Positions 51,025 through 59,780 of a stretch of DNA of 64,000 nt are shown here, one piece after another (position 1 is the first letter of the stretch; every line of letters starts with the position of its first letter). Both the position numbers and the translations under genes were made by a program. This DNA is from Burkholderiaceae bacterium (GTDB lineage: Bacteria > Pseudomonadota > Gammaproteobacteria > Burkholderiales > Burkholderiaceae_F): NCBI GenBank assembly GCA_022843955.1, contig JALHMQ010000004.1:186001-250000 (forward strand), in the 5' to 3' direction. The notes under the pieces were generated by a model. The model searched no databases. It saw only the letters and a program-made list of their open reading frames with translations, and was not told where the DNA came from.

Positions 51025-51867
51025 TTACTGCCCCGTGACCTTGCGCACCGCCCACAGCTGAAACCGGTAAGGCAGGATGCGCAGCAGCTTGAGCCAGCGG
51101 GTGAAGCGCTTGGGATAGTGGATCTCGAAGCGGCCGGCGGCGATCTCGTCGAGCGTGATGCGCGCGGCGTCGTTTGCCGACAGCAGCGCCGGCATGCTGA
51201 AGTCGTTCTTCTGGGTCAGCGGCGTGTCGACGAACCCAGGGTTTACCAGGTAGACGGCCTGGCCTTGCGGCCGCAGATCACCGTGCAGGCACTCGGCAAA
51301 GTTGATCAGCGCCGCCTTGCTCGGTCCGTAGATGAGCGCCTTGGGCAGGCCCACGTAGCCGGCGACCGAGGACACGATGCCGATGCCCGCCCCTGGCCCG
51401 GCGCGCTGGATCAGCGGCAGCGCTACGTCCACACAGTTGAGAACGCCGTGCAGGTTGACCTCCAGCAGGCGCCGCGCTTGCGCCAGATCCCAGTCCTGCG
51501 CGCGCATCTCGGTGTGGGTGCCGGCGACGATCAGCACCAGGTCGGCGCCGCCCCAGCGCGCATTCAGGCGTTCGGCCGCCGCCACCAGCGAGGCGTGGTC
51601 GGTGACGTCGAGCGGCAGCACCAGCGCCTGCGTGTTGTCGGCGGCAAGCTTCTCGAGCAGTTCTGCCTTGCGCGCGGACAGCGCGACCCGTGCGCCGCGG
51701 CTCATCAGGTCGCGTGCGATGGCCTCGCCGATGCCGTAGCTGGCGCCGATCACCCACACGCGCCGGCCGATGTAGCTGGCAAATGGCGGATTCAGCGGGC
51801 CGAACAACGTCGGTGGTGCCACCTGAGCCACGGGGGAGGTACCGGCGCGCTCGGTCAGGGTCGTCAT
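51025..51867 (-). CDS. Short-chain dehydrogenase/reductase of the lipid cluster
   Basis: 280 residues. Cofactor loop GASYGIGEA near 42-50 (a variant of GxxxGIG), catalytic SSVAGY near 170 and YGPSK near 185-189. The C-terminal LLRILPYRFQLWA may contact membrane. Likely acts on a lipid intermediate. A GTG at 51879 overlapping the upstream stop is an alternative start. Confidence 0.85.
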   Translation of the reverse strand: MTTLTERAGTSPVAQVAPPTLFGPLNPPFASYIGRRVWVIGASYGIGEAIARDLMSRGARVALSARKAELLEKLAADNTQALVLPLDVTDHASLVAAAERLNARWGGADLVLIVAGTHTEMRAQDWDLAQARRLLEVNLHGVLNCVDVALPLIQRAGPGAGIGIVSSVAGYVGLPKALIYGPSKAALINFAECLHGDLRPQGQAVYLVNPGFVDTPLTQKNDFSMPALLSANDAARITLDEIAAGRFEIHYPKRFTRWLKLLRILPYRFQLWAVRKVTGQ

Positions 51868-51875
51868 CGCGCCGC

Positions 51876-52427
51876 TCACTTGCGCGTGAACGAGATCAGC
51901 ACCTCGCCCACCCGCAAACCCCAGAAGCTCATCACCGCGCGATTGAGCATCACGCGCTCGTCGATCAGGAACATCCAGTCGTCAAAGCCGATGTTCCATG
52001 TCTTGCCCTCGGCTGTCTTGTAGGCGAGCGTGTAGCGCCAGTTGAGCGCGTTGCCAGCCACCGTACCGGCGGCCTGGCCGATCACGTCGGCCGCGGTGCC
52101 GACCCACTGCCCCGGCACCGCGCCCGGCTTGAGCGTCCACACTCGCTTTTCCTTGACGCCGTCGGACCACTCGAAGTCTTCGTCGAGCGTGCCGGTATCG
52201 CCCTGCCAGCTGGCGTTGATGGTGACGACAAAGCGGCGCGTCACTTCGCCCGAGCGGTCGAGCACCATGCCGTGGCCTTCGATCACGCCGTTGAAGTAGC
52301 GCTTCAGGTCGAGCGCGGGCTTCTCCTGCGCGTAGCGCTGCGGTTCGGTGGCGGCACAGCTGGCCAGCGCGAGCGCAATCAGCGCGGCGGCGGCCAGGCG
52401 ATAGAAGAGGGTCAGACGAGATTGCAT
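51876..52427 (-). CDS. DUF3833 lipoprotein
   Basis: 183 residues. Lipobox LASC near 24, then the DUF3833 pattern: YFNGVIEGHGMVLDRSGEV, FVVTINASWQGDTGTLDEDF and FDDWMFLIDERVMLNRAVMS. Periplasmic, anchored, function unknown. Members usually accompany CFA-type methyltransferase and chalcone-isomerase-like genes, as here. Confidence 0.9.
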   Translation of the reverse strand: MQSRLTLFYRLAAAALIALALASCAATEPQRYAQEKPALDLKRYFNGVIEGHGMVLDRSGEVTRRFVVTINASWQGDTGTLDEDFEWSDGVKEKRVWTLKPGAVPGQWVGTAADVIGQAAGTVAGNALNWRYTLAYKTAEGKTWNIGFDDWMFLIDERVMLNRAVMSFWGLRVGEVLISFTRK

Positions 52428-52434
52428 GGCTTCC

Positions 52435-53721
52435 TCAGAAACGTTGTTGGCGCCATGCCGCGTAAAGCAACGCGGCGGCGACGAGCTTGAGCAGGCAAGG
52501 CACGACGGCGTAGACGAAGGCGAGCGCGGTCAACGCTGCGGCGTCGCTGCCGCCGCGCGCGTAGCCCATCGCCTCCAGCAACGGCAGCGCGATGCCGCCG
52601 GCCAGCGCCAGGGTGAGCTTGTTGACGAAGTTCCACAGCCCGAAGTAGGCGCCCTCGCGCTGACCGTCGTGACCGTTGGCGTCGATCACGCGCGCCAGCA
52701 GTGCCGGCGGCAGCGCCAGATCGGCCCCGAAGGCAAAGCCTGACAGCACGCAGATGAACGCGAAGGCGGCCAGGTCGCCCGGGCCGACGGCAAAGGCCCA
52801 GATGAACGCCGCCACCGAGGCCACCATGCCGGTCAGCCACACCGAGTGCAGCGAGTACTTGCGCGCCAGGCGGATCCACAGCGGCATGCTGGCGGCGCCG
52901 GCGATGAAGTACAGCGCCAGGAACATGCCTGTGTAGCTGGCCAGACCGAGCCGGTCGGCCACGAAGAACTGAAACACCGTGGCGGTGATCGATGGCGCGA
53001 TCGCGTTGAGTGCGAACACGGCAAGTAGCCAGCGCAGTCGACTGCTCTGCAGCGGCAGGACGAAGCTGGAAAACGGATTGCCCGTCGCCGACGCCTTCTG
53101 CGAGCGCGGCGCGCGCGGTGCACCGCGCCACAACGCCACCAGCGCCAGCGCCAGCGCCACCAGGAACACTCCGGTGAGCACGCCCATGCCGGTGACGGAG
53201 GGCAGCGCGCCGCCGATCAGCACGCCCACCAGCCCGGCACCCTCGCGCGCGCCGGTGATGCGGGTGCGACCGGCATCATCGTGCGCCAGTTCCGCGCCCC
53301 AAGCCTGGTAGGCGACGGTGGCCAGCGAGTAGCCGAGGTAAGCCGCCACCAGTGTCGCGAACAGCCAGGTTGCGGCCGCCGTACCGCTTAACTGCGGCGG
53401 GTTGAACAGCAGCATGAAGCCGAGCGCCAGCAGCGGAGCGGCGATCAGCACGGGTCGCAGGTAGCCAGCGCGTCCTTTCTGCGAATCGACCCAGCTGCCC
53501 AGCAGCGGATCGGCCACCGCATCCACCAGCCGCGTGGCCAGCAGAACGAGGCCGATCACCGTCAACGCCAGGCCGGTGTTGGCGGCGTAGTAGTCGGGCA
53601 GCAGGATGTTGATCGGCAGCGCCGTCATCGCCAGCGGCAACCCGAGCAGCGCGTAGGAAGCCAGCCCACGGCCGGTGACGAGGCGCGGCGGCAACGCAGC
53701 CGCGAGGGTGGCGGAGGCCAT
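52435..53721 (-). CDS. MFS transporter, GPH-like
   Basis: 428 residues with about 12 membrane helices. N-terminal PLAMTALPINILLPDYYA and the loop LVDAVADPLLGSWVDS (an MFS motif A variant, RxxDAVxDP) are typical of the glycoside-pentoside-hexuronide/cation symporter branch. In this cluster it may move a lipid or lipid precursor. It ends seven bases before the DUF3833 start. Confidence 0.87.
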   Translation of the reverse strand: MASATLAAALPPRLVTGRGLASYALLGLPLAMTALPINILLPDYYAANTGLALTVIGLVLLATRLVDAVADPLLGSWVDSQKGRAGYLRPVLIAAPLLALGFMLLFNPPQLSGTAAATWLFATLVAAYLGYSLATVAYQAWGAELAHDDAGRTRITGAREGAGLVGVLIGGALPSVTGMGVLTGVFLVALALALVALWRGAPRAPRSQKASATGNPFSSFVLPLQSSRLRWLLAVFALNAIAPSITATVFQFFVADRLGLASYTGMFLALYFIAGAASMPLWIRLARKYSLHSVWLTGMVASVAAFIWAFAVGPGDLAAFAFICVLSGFAFGADLALPPALLARVIDANGHDGQREGAYFGLWNFVNKLTLALAGGIALPLLEAMGYARGGSDAAALTALAFVYAVVPCLLKLVAAALLYAAWRQQRF

Positions 53722-53782
53722 GGGTCAGCGGCGCGTGGTGACGGAGCGAGGCGGCTGATGCGCGGCTGGCGGCATCAGCGCG

Positions 53783-54379
53783 CTACGGCGCGATGGCGGC
53801 CGTGGCGCCGCCCGCTTTGAGCAGGCTGTCGCGCAGACGCGGTGCCCGCGTGCGCGGGTCGAGCCAGATGGCGAAAAAGGCGCGGGCGAAATCAGGTTCG
53901 TCCACGCTGCCGACGAAGTTGCCATCGACGTAGAAGCGCGCCCCTTTGCCGGGCTGGTTGACGCCGGCGATGCGGCGCCCCTTTTCCACGTCGGGGAACA
54001 GCTTCTCCATTTGCCCCAGCCACTTGGTCTGCTGCTCGGGGGTGCCGAAGGCCAGGCGCTGCATCTCATCGCGGCTGGCTTCGGCGATGGCCTTGCCTTC
54101 GAGCTTGCGCGCGTATGTCAGCTCGAGCACGAACTGCTGGGCGGAGGGATTGCTCACGTCGAATCCAGCGGGTGCGTACAGGCGCGCGTCATACACGTGA
54201 AAGCCGAGCCAGGTGAGCTTTCCTTCGCCGGCCAGACGGGCGTCGGTGACGTAGCGGGCGATATGGGCGGTGGTCATGGCGTTCGTCGCCGGGGGCGACG
54301 CAGTAGACGTGGTTTGGGCGGCGACGGGCGCGGCGGCGAGGAAGGCCGCCATCAGCGCCGCGCCGAGACGGGCGTGCAT
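53783..54379 (-). CDS. Periplasmic chalcone-isomerase-like protein
   Basis: 198 residues. Signal peptide to ~21 (APVAAQ). The mature part has KLTWLGFHVYDARLYAPAGF, LELTYARKLEGKAIAEAS and FYVDGNFVGSVDEPDFARAF, matching bacterial chalcone-isomerase-like proteins. The Arg/Tyr set for true isomerase activity cannot be confirmed; a fatty-acid-binding role is plausible. One base separates it from the methyltransferase stop. Confidence 0.85.
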   Translation of the reverse strand: MHARLGAALMAAFLAAAPVAAQTTSTASPPATNAMTTAHIARYVTDARLAGEGKLTWLGFHVYDARLYAPAGFDVSNPSAQQFVLELTYARKLEGKAIAEASRDEMQRLAFGTPEQQTKWLGQMEKLFPDVEKGRRIAGVNQPGKGARFYVDGNFVGSVDEPDFARAFFAIWLDPRTRAPRLRDSLLKAGGATAAIAP

Positions 54380-54380
54380 A

Positions 54381-55646
54381 TCATTCCTTGGCGAGGGTGT
54401 ACTGGACGACATCGGTATTGCCCTCCGCAAATGCAGCCTCGCAGTAGGCGAGGTAGAACTCCCACAGCCGCACGAAGCGCTCGTCGAAGCCCTGCGCGCG
54501 CACGCTGTCGAGCTGGCTCATGAAGGTGGCGCGCCAGGTGGCGAGCGTCTTGGCGTAGTCGCGCCCGAAGGCCAGCTCGTCGACCACCGTGAGGCCGGCC
54601 TTGGCCGCTTGCGCGCGAAACACCGACGGACAGGGCAGCATGCCGCCCGGGAAGATGTACTGCTGGATGAAGTCGGTGCCGCTGCGATAGCGGGCGAACA
54701 GATCGTCGGCGATGACGATCGTCTGCACGCAGGCGCGGCCGCCGGGCGCGAGACAGCGGTTGAGGGTGGCGAAGTAGCCGGGCCAGTACTGCTCACCCAC
54801 TGCCTCGAACATCTCGATGCTGGCGATGCCGTCGTACACGCCCTGCTCGTCGCGGTAGTCCTGCAGCTTCAGATCGGCGTCGAGTGTCTGCCGCGCCAGG
54901 CGCTGTTGCGCGTGATCGAGTTGCGACGGCGACAGCGTGAGCCCCGTCGTGTGCACGCCGGCGCGCGCGGCCGTCTCGGCAAATCCGCCCCAGCCGCAGC
55001 CGATCTCCAGCACCCGGGCGCCGCGCGCCACGCGAAGTTCGGTCAGCACGCGCTCGTACTTGACGCGCTGCGCGGCGGCCAGCTCGGCCGCGTCGGCCGG
55101 CGCATGCACCCCGGTACCGTCGACCGCACCCGGCGCGAATATCGCGCTGCTGTAGGTCATCGAGGGATCGAGCCACAACGCATAGAACGCGTTGCCGAGG
55201 TCATAGTGCGCGGTGATGTTCTTGCGCGCCTGCGGTTTGCTGTTGCGGTTGAGCAGGTGCTTGACGCGGTACGCGAGCGAGCCCCAGAAGGAGCCGTAGA
55301 TCACGCGCTCGACTGCCGCCCGGTTGCGCACGAAGAACACCAGCACGCGGGCAGGATCGCTGGAGGTCCAGTCGCCGGCGGCGTAGGTCTCCGCGAAGCC
55401 GATGTCGCCGCTCTTGAGCGCCGCGCCGAACACGTTCCAGTTGGCAAGATGCACGTCGGCGGTCGGGCCGCCATGGCCGAAGCAGGCACGCTGGCCATCG
55501 GGGAAGGTCACCATCAGCGCGCCATGCTCGGCCCGTTCGAGCAGCTTGAGCACCCAGCGTGCCTGCGCGGGGAAGGCGCTGGTGTCGAGGTCGGCTGGGC
55601 CGCGGGCGTGCGAGTCGGTAGCGATGCGCAGGGCGAAGTCGTTCAT
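54381..55646 (-). CDS. Cyclopropane-fatty-acid-synthase-type methyltransferase
   Basis: 421 residues. SAM-binding motif VLEIGCGWGGFAE near 210-222, preceded by ITAHYDLGNAFYALWLDPSMTYSSA (split over residues 145-169), the CFA hallmark, and GIASIEMFEAVGEQYWP with the family Glu. It adds a methyl carbon from S-adenosylmethionine to unsaturated acyl chains of membrane lipids. The start overlaps the DUF1365 stop by four bases. Confidence 0.92.
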   Translation of the reverse strand: MNDFALRIATDSHARGPADLDTSAFPAQARWVLKLLERAEHGALMVTFPDGQRACFGHGGPTADVHLANWNVFGAALKSGDIGFAETYAAGDWTSSDPARVLVFFVRNRAAVERVIYGSFWGSLAYRVKHLLNRNSKPQARKNITAHYDLGNAFYALWLDPSMTYSSAIFAPGAVDGTGVHAPADAAELAAAQRVKYERVLTELRVARGARVLEIGCGWGGFAETAARAGVHTTGLTLSPSQLDHAQQRLARQTLDADLKLQDYRDEQGVYDGIASIEMFEAVGEQYWPGYFATLNRCLAPGGRACVQTIVIADDLFARYRSGTDFIQQYIFPGGMLPCPSVFRAQAAKAGLTVVDELAFGRDYAKTLATWRATFMSQLDSVRAQGFDERFVRLWEFYLAYCEAAFAEGNTDVVQYTLAKE

Positions 55647-56512
55647 GGGTGCGAGAGGACGGAGGCAGCGTGGTTGGCGGAAGGTGAGGCTTCGACTCGG
55701 GACGACGGGTCGGACGATTGCGTGAGCGCGACCGCCGGCGGTTCAGGCTTGCTGAAAAACGGCACGCGCTTGAGCCACAGCTTGAGCGCCTGCCAGTGGA
55801 TGCGTGCCATGACGCCGAGGCTGAACGCGGGGTAAGCGAAGAACGCGCGCATCAGCGCGGCATCGGTCAACGGTACGAGCCGACCCTGGATCGACGTCAG
55901 CAGCAACGGGCCATCGGCATCATCGTGGTCGATGCGCGCGACGAAGCGCTCGGCGATATCGCCGGACGCGGCAGATGGGTCCGGTGCGGCCAGCATGAAG
56001 CGGAAGCGATAACGCCCGCTGACCTGGCAAAACGGGGACACGTGGAATGCCTTGGTGGCGATCAGTTCCTCGCCCCAATGCAGCGCGCGGCCATCGGCAT
56101 GGGCCAGCAGATAGCAGTGCTTCTCGCCGAAGGTGTTGCGGACCTCGCACACCACCGACCGCAGGGCACCGTCTTCGCGGTGGCAGAACCAGAAGCTGAC
56201 CGGATTGAAGACATAGCCGAATACGCGCGGGAACGCATGCAGCCAGATTTCACCGCGCGCGTCGTGGATGCCGGCCCGCGAGAGCAGTGACTCGATCCAC
56301 GCCAGCGGCGCGCGGCCGTCGCCGTGGTCAGCGTCGTGCAGTGCGAACAGGCCAAAACGGTTGTGCTTCAGCCAGCGCAAGCCAAACGGCCGCTCCGCGG
56401 TGGCGCGCAGCGGCACGCGCAGGAAGTAGCTGCCGTAGGCGAAACGGTGTTCCGCCGGGCGCAGCCGCGCGTGACGCACGGAGCCGAAGCCAATGAGGGG
56501 TGAGGCAGACAT
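55643..56512 (-). CDS. DUF1365-family protein
   Basis: 289 residues. Family motifs: VRHARLRPAEHRFAYGSYF near 12-30, FPRVFGYVFNPVSFWFCH near 93-110 and KAFHVSPFCQVSGRYRF near 153-169. Function unresolved, but constantly linked to an FAD oxidase and CFA-type methyltransferase. It overlaps the latter by four bases. Confidence 0.92.
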   Translation of the reverse strand: MSASPLIGFGSVRHARLRPAEHRFAYGSYFLRVPLRATAERPFGLRWLKHNRFGLFALHDADHGDGRAPLAWIESLLSRAGIHDARGEIWLHAFPRVFGYVFNPVSFWFCHREDGALRSVVCEVRNTFGEKHCYLLAHADGRALHWGEELIATKAFHVSPFCQVSGRYRFRFMLAAPDPSAASGDIAERFVARIDHDDADGPLLLTSIQGRLVPLTDAALMRAFFAYPAFSLGVMARIHWQALKLWLKRVPFFSKPEPPAVALTQSSDPSSRVEASPSANHAASVLSHP

Positions 56513-56637
56513 CCAGGATCCGGTAAGGGGCTCGTGACCAACAAGTCACGATTTGAACCGAAAAGTCCCAGTTCGGCAACCGATATCTGCCTCCGCGCCT
56601 CGCGCCTCGGCGAAATGCGGGGTTTGCCCGAGGGACG

Positions 56638-57939
56638 TCAGGCCGCCTGCTGCGAAGCGCGCCGCCCCAACGCGCCAAGGGCTTCGGCGACTGCCAGACC
56701 CGACTTCAAGCCGTCTTCGTGGAAACCGTAGCCGGTCCAGGCACCGGCGAACCACACGCGACGACGTCCCTGGACGTCCGGCAGCCGCCGCTGGGCGGCG
56801 ATCGCCGCCTGGTCGAACACCGGGTGTGCGTAGTCGAACTCGGCCAGCACCTTGTCGGCGCGCGGCTGCAGCAACGGATTGAGACTGACGAAGACCGGCG
56901 ACTTGAACGGCAGCGGCTGCAACTTGTTGAGCAGGTAGGTGACCGCCACATCCGGGTTGGCGCCGCCGGCACTCAGGTAGTTCCAGGCCGACCACACCTT
57001 GCGCGAGCGTGGCATCAGGCGCTCATCGGTGTGCAAGATGGCGCGGTTGGCCTGGTAGCCGACGTCGGCCAGCACGCTGCGTTCAGCAGCGTCGGCATCG
57101 GTCAGCACGCGCAACGACTGATCGCTGTGGCTTGCGAGCACCACCTGGTCATACAGCGCCACGCCGCGCTGCGTGCGCACCGCCACCTTGTGCGCCCCTT
57201 CCTGGCGCGTGACCTCGAGCACCGGTTCGCCGGCGCGGATGTCGGTTAGCCCCGCCGCGATCTTCTCGACATACTGGCGCGCGCCTCCCGCCACCGTGAA
57301 CCAGCGCGGTCGGTCGTTCACCTGCAGCAGGCCATGGTTGTGGCAGAAGCGGATGAAGGTGGCGGCCGGATACGCCAGCATCGTCGCCAGCGGGCACGAC
57401 CAGATCGCGCCCGCCATCGGCAGCAGGTACCACTGGCGGAAGCTCTGGCCATAGCGGTTGCGATCGAGGAACTCGCCCAGCGAGAGTTCATCGCCGGATT
57501 CGCGGCCTTCGGCGATCGCGGTTGCCTGGCGGTTGAAGCGCAGCAGATCCCGCAGCATCGCCAGGAATCGCGGCGATGCCAGGTTGCGTCGCTGGGCGAA
57601 CACCGTGTCGAGACTGGCGCCCGACCACTCCAGCATGCGGCCACCGTCTCCGACGGGAACGCTGACGGCAAACGACATGTCCGACAGCGCGGTCGGCACC
57701 GCGAGCTCGCCCAGCAGGCGGATCAGGTTCGGATACGTGCGCTCGTTGAACACGAGAAAGCCGGTGTCCACTGGGTGCGAGATGCCGTCGATTGTGATGT
57801 CGACGGTATTGGTGTGTCCGCCCAGTCGCGGGGCGGCCTCGTACAGCGTGACGGCGTGTTCGCGCGCCAGCAGATGCGCACACCCCAGCCCGGACACGCC
57901 GGCACCCACAACAGCAATCTTCATCTTCGATCCATTCAT
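56638..57939 (-). CDS. FAD-dependent oxidoreductase (amine-oxidase fold)
   Basis: 433 residues. Dinucleotide-binding GAGVSGLGCAHLL near 12-24 and EAAPRLGGHTNTV near 34-46; the C-terminal FAD contact is FAGAWTGYGFHEDGLKSG near 400-417. Family members next to DUF1365 and CFA-type genes are thought to act on membrane lipids. The start may be 57939 or 57924 (MKIAVVGAG). Confidence 0.9.
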   Translation of the reverse strand: MNGSKMKIAVVGAGVSGLGCAHLLAREHAVTLYEAAPRLGGHTNTVDITIDGISHPVDTGFLVFNERTYPNLIRLLGELAVPTALSDMSFAVSVPVGDGGRMLEWSGASLDTVFAQRRNLASPRFLAMLRDLLRFNRQATAIAEGRESGDELSLGEFLDRNRYGQSFRQWYLLPMAGAIWSCPLATMLAYPAATFIRFCHNHGLLQVNDRPRWFTVAGGARQYVEKIAAGLTDIRAGEPVLEVTRQEGAHKVAVRTQRGVALYDQVVLASHSDQSLRVLTDADAAERSVLADVGYQANRAILHTDERLMPRSRKVWSAWNYLSAGGANPDVAVTYLLNKLQPLPFKSPVFVSLNPLLQPRADKVLAEFDYAHPVFDQAAIAAQRRLPDVQGRRRVWFAGAWTGYGFHEDGLKSGLAVAEALGALGRRASQQAA

Positions 57940-57985
57940 TGTTCGTTGCGCTCCGCGCGTCATGTCGGCAGGGTCGCCCGCGTGC

Positions 57986-58549
57986 TCAGCGCACGGCAAG
58001 CAGTTGCTCGATGCGGCCGGTGATGCGCGCATCAAGCGGCTCCACCGCGCTTGGAAAGTCGGCGACCACCCGACCCTGGCGGTCGATCAGGTACTTGTGA
58101 AAGTTCCAGCGGGGCGCCCGCCCACTCGCCCGCGCCAGCGCGGCGTAGAACGGATGGGCTCCCGGCCCGGTGACCGCCTGCGGACCGAACATCGGAAACT
58201 TCACGCCGTAGGTGTTGAAGCACAGGTCGGCGATCGCCCGACGGTCCGTCGTCTCCTGCTTGAAATCGTTCGACGGCACGCCCAGCACGGTGAAGCCTTG
58301 CGCCACGTAGCGAGCGAAGAGTTTCTCCAGCCCTTCGTACTGTGGCGTGAAGCCGCAGTAGCTGGCGGTATTGACCACCATGACAACCTTGCCGGCGAAT
58401 TGACATAAAGGCTGCGGCACATCGTCCTGCAGCCTGGGCAGCGTGTGGTCAAGCAGCGCAGGGCAGGTGCGAGCGCTTACGGTCGATACGCCCAACAGGC
58501 CCATTGCAGCAAGCAGGAGGCGGCGTCGAAACAACATGGTTGGGGTCAT
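57986..58549 (-). CDS. Exported glutathione peroxidase
   Basis: 187 residues. A hydrophobic N-terminus (RRRLLLAAMGLLGVSTVSA) suggests export. The peroxidatic Cys is in NTASYCGFTPQYEGLEKLF near 60-78 (Cys form, not selenocysteine), with NDFKQET carrying a usual Gln and RWNFHKYLIDRQG carrying the Trp of the active site. Probably reduces lipid hydroperoxides. First gene after the LitR-box promoter. Confidence 0.9.
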   Translation of the reverse strand: MTPTMLFRRRLLLAAMGLLGVSTVSARTCPALLDHTLPRLQDDVPQPLCQFAGKVVMVVNTASYCGFTPQYEGLEKLFARYVAQGFTVLGVPSNDFKQETTDRRAIADLCFNTYGVKFPMFGPQAVTGPGAHPFYAALARASGRAPRWNFHKYLIDRQGRVVADFPSAVEPLDARITGRIEQLLAVR

Positions 58550-58584
58550 GAACGACAACTGGCCCGGCGCTTCCTTGCCCTGAG

Positions 58585-58682
58585 TTAGGACAACCTTTGA
58601 CGGTCGATGTCCTAGGCAAACATATTTCGGGCCCATATACTATGCGGCAAAGCAGCGAAGGTCAATGATTTGTCCTAGACAA
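58585..58682. promoter_or_regulatory. litR/gpx divergent promoter with three TTGTCCTA boxes
   Basis: A perfect palindrome TTGTC-CTA-GACAA lies at 58670-58682. A near copy, ATGTC-CTA-GGCAA, is at 58607-58619, and an inverted half copy TTAGGACAA at 58585-58593. On the minus strand TTGACC (58665-58660), 17 bases and TAGTAT (58642-58637) form a good sigma-70 promoter for the leftward cluster. The boxes flank it, as expected for a repressor such as LitR. Confidence 0.72.
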
Positions 58683-58766
58683 TAGCTGATTCGACTGAGC
58701 TGCCCGCGCCTTGCCGGCCTCAGGTCCAACCGTCCACGTGCCGGCTAGAAGAGGCCAAGTGTCGCG

Positions 58767-59744
58767 ATGAACGACCGCAGTCCACCCACTCCAATCACCG
58801 TTTCCATTGCCGCGGTTGAACGCGACACGGGCCTGTCGAAAGACACTTTGCGCGTATGGGAGCGCCGCTACGGATTTCCCCAGCCTGACCGAGACGCGTA
58901 CGGCGAGCGCACCTATCCGCTCGATCAGGTCGACAAGCTGCGCGTCATCAAGCGCCTGATGGACCAGGGCCATCGGCCCGGCAAGATCATCGGTTTCGCG
59001 GTCGACCACCTGCAGCAGATGTCGGAGGCAACCACCGCCGCCCCGGCGCGCGCCAGCGAGAACAGCGAGCAGTTCGAGGATCTGCAGGCGTACATCGACC
59101 TCGTCAAGCAGCACAAGGTCGAAGACCTGCGGCGCCAACTGTCGCAATCGCTGCTGCGCATCGGTCTGTCGCGCTTCGTGATCGAGGTGGTGGCGCCGCT
59201 GAACGAACTGGTCGGCGACGCCTGGACCCGCGGCTACTTCGAGATCTTCGAGGAGCACCTGTATACGGAATCGATCCAGGTGATCCTGCGTAACGCGATC
59301 AACACGATCCCGCACCCCGGGCAGGCCAACGCCGCCCGACCGCGTATCTTGCTCACCACCTTCCCGCAGGAGCCACATGGCCTGGGCGTGCTGATGGCCG
59401 AGGCCTTGTTCGCGCTGGAGGGCTGCCGCTGCATTTCCCTTGGCGTGCAGACACCCATCTGGGACATCGTGCTGGCCTCCTCCGCCCAGCAGGTCGATAT
59501 CGTGGCGCTGTCGTTTTCGTCGAGCCTGAATGCCAATCACGTGCTCGACGGGCTGGCGGAATTACGCGCCAAGCTGCCGGCACACATTGAGGTGTGGGCC
59601 GGAGGTGCCTGCCCGGTGCTGTACCGGCGCCCGCCCAAAGATGTCACGACGCTGCGCACGCTTGAATCGGTGGCCAACGCACTAGCCGAGTGGCGACGCA
59701 CGCATTTGCAGGCACAACCGTCGACCAGCCTGGCTGCCGAGTAA
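58767..59744 (+). CDS. litR: LitR/CarH-type B12-dependent light-responsive MerR regulator
   Basis: 325 residues. An N-terminal MerR HTH (SIAAVERDTGLSKDTLRVWE, RRYGFPQPDR) is followed by a helical bundle with W-x9-EH (WTRGYFEIFEEH near 152-163) and a cobalamin-binding Rossmann domain with EPHGLG (ExHxxG, lower-ligand His near 200), SFSSSL and WAGGACP. These are the adenosylcobalamin-photosensor motifs of CarH and LitR, which repress in the dark and release DNA in light. It faces the lipid cluster across a shared promoter with matching palindromes. Confidence 0.9.
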   Translation: MNDRSPPTPITVSIAAVERDTGLSKDTLRVWERRYGFPQPDRDAYGERTYPLDQVDKLRVIKRLMDQGHRPGKIIGFAVDHLQQMSEATTAAPARASENSEQFEDLQAYIDLVKQHKVEDLRRQLSQSLLRIGLSRFVIEVVAPLNELVGDAWTRGYFEIFEEHLYTESIQVILRNAINTIPHPGQANAARPRILLTTFPQEPHGLGVLMAEALFALEGCRCISLGVQTPIWDIVLASSAQQVDIVALSFSSSLNANHVLDGLAELRAKLPAHIEVWAGGACPVLYRRPPKDVTTLRTLESVANALAEWRRTHLQAQPSTSLAAE

Positions 59745-59780
59745 GGCAGTCACCTGCCGCGGCTGGGCAGGCAGGTCCGG

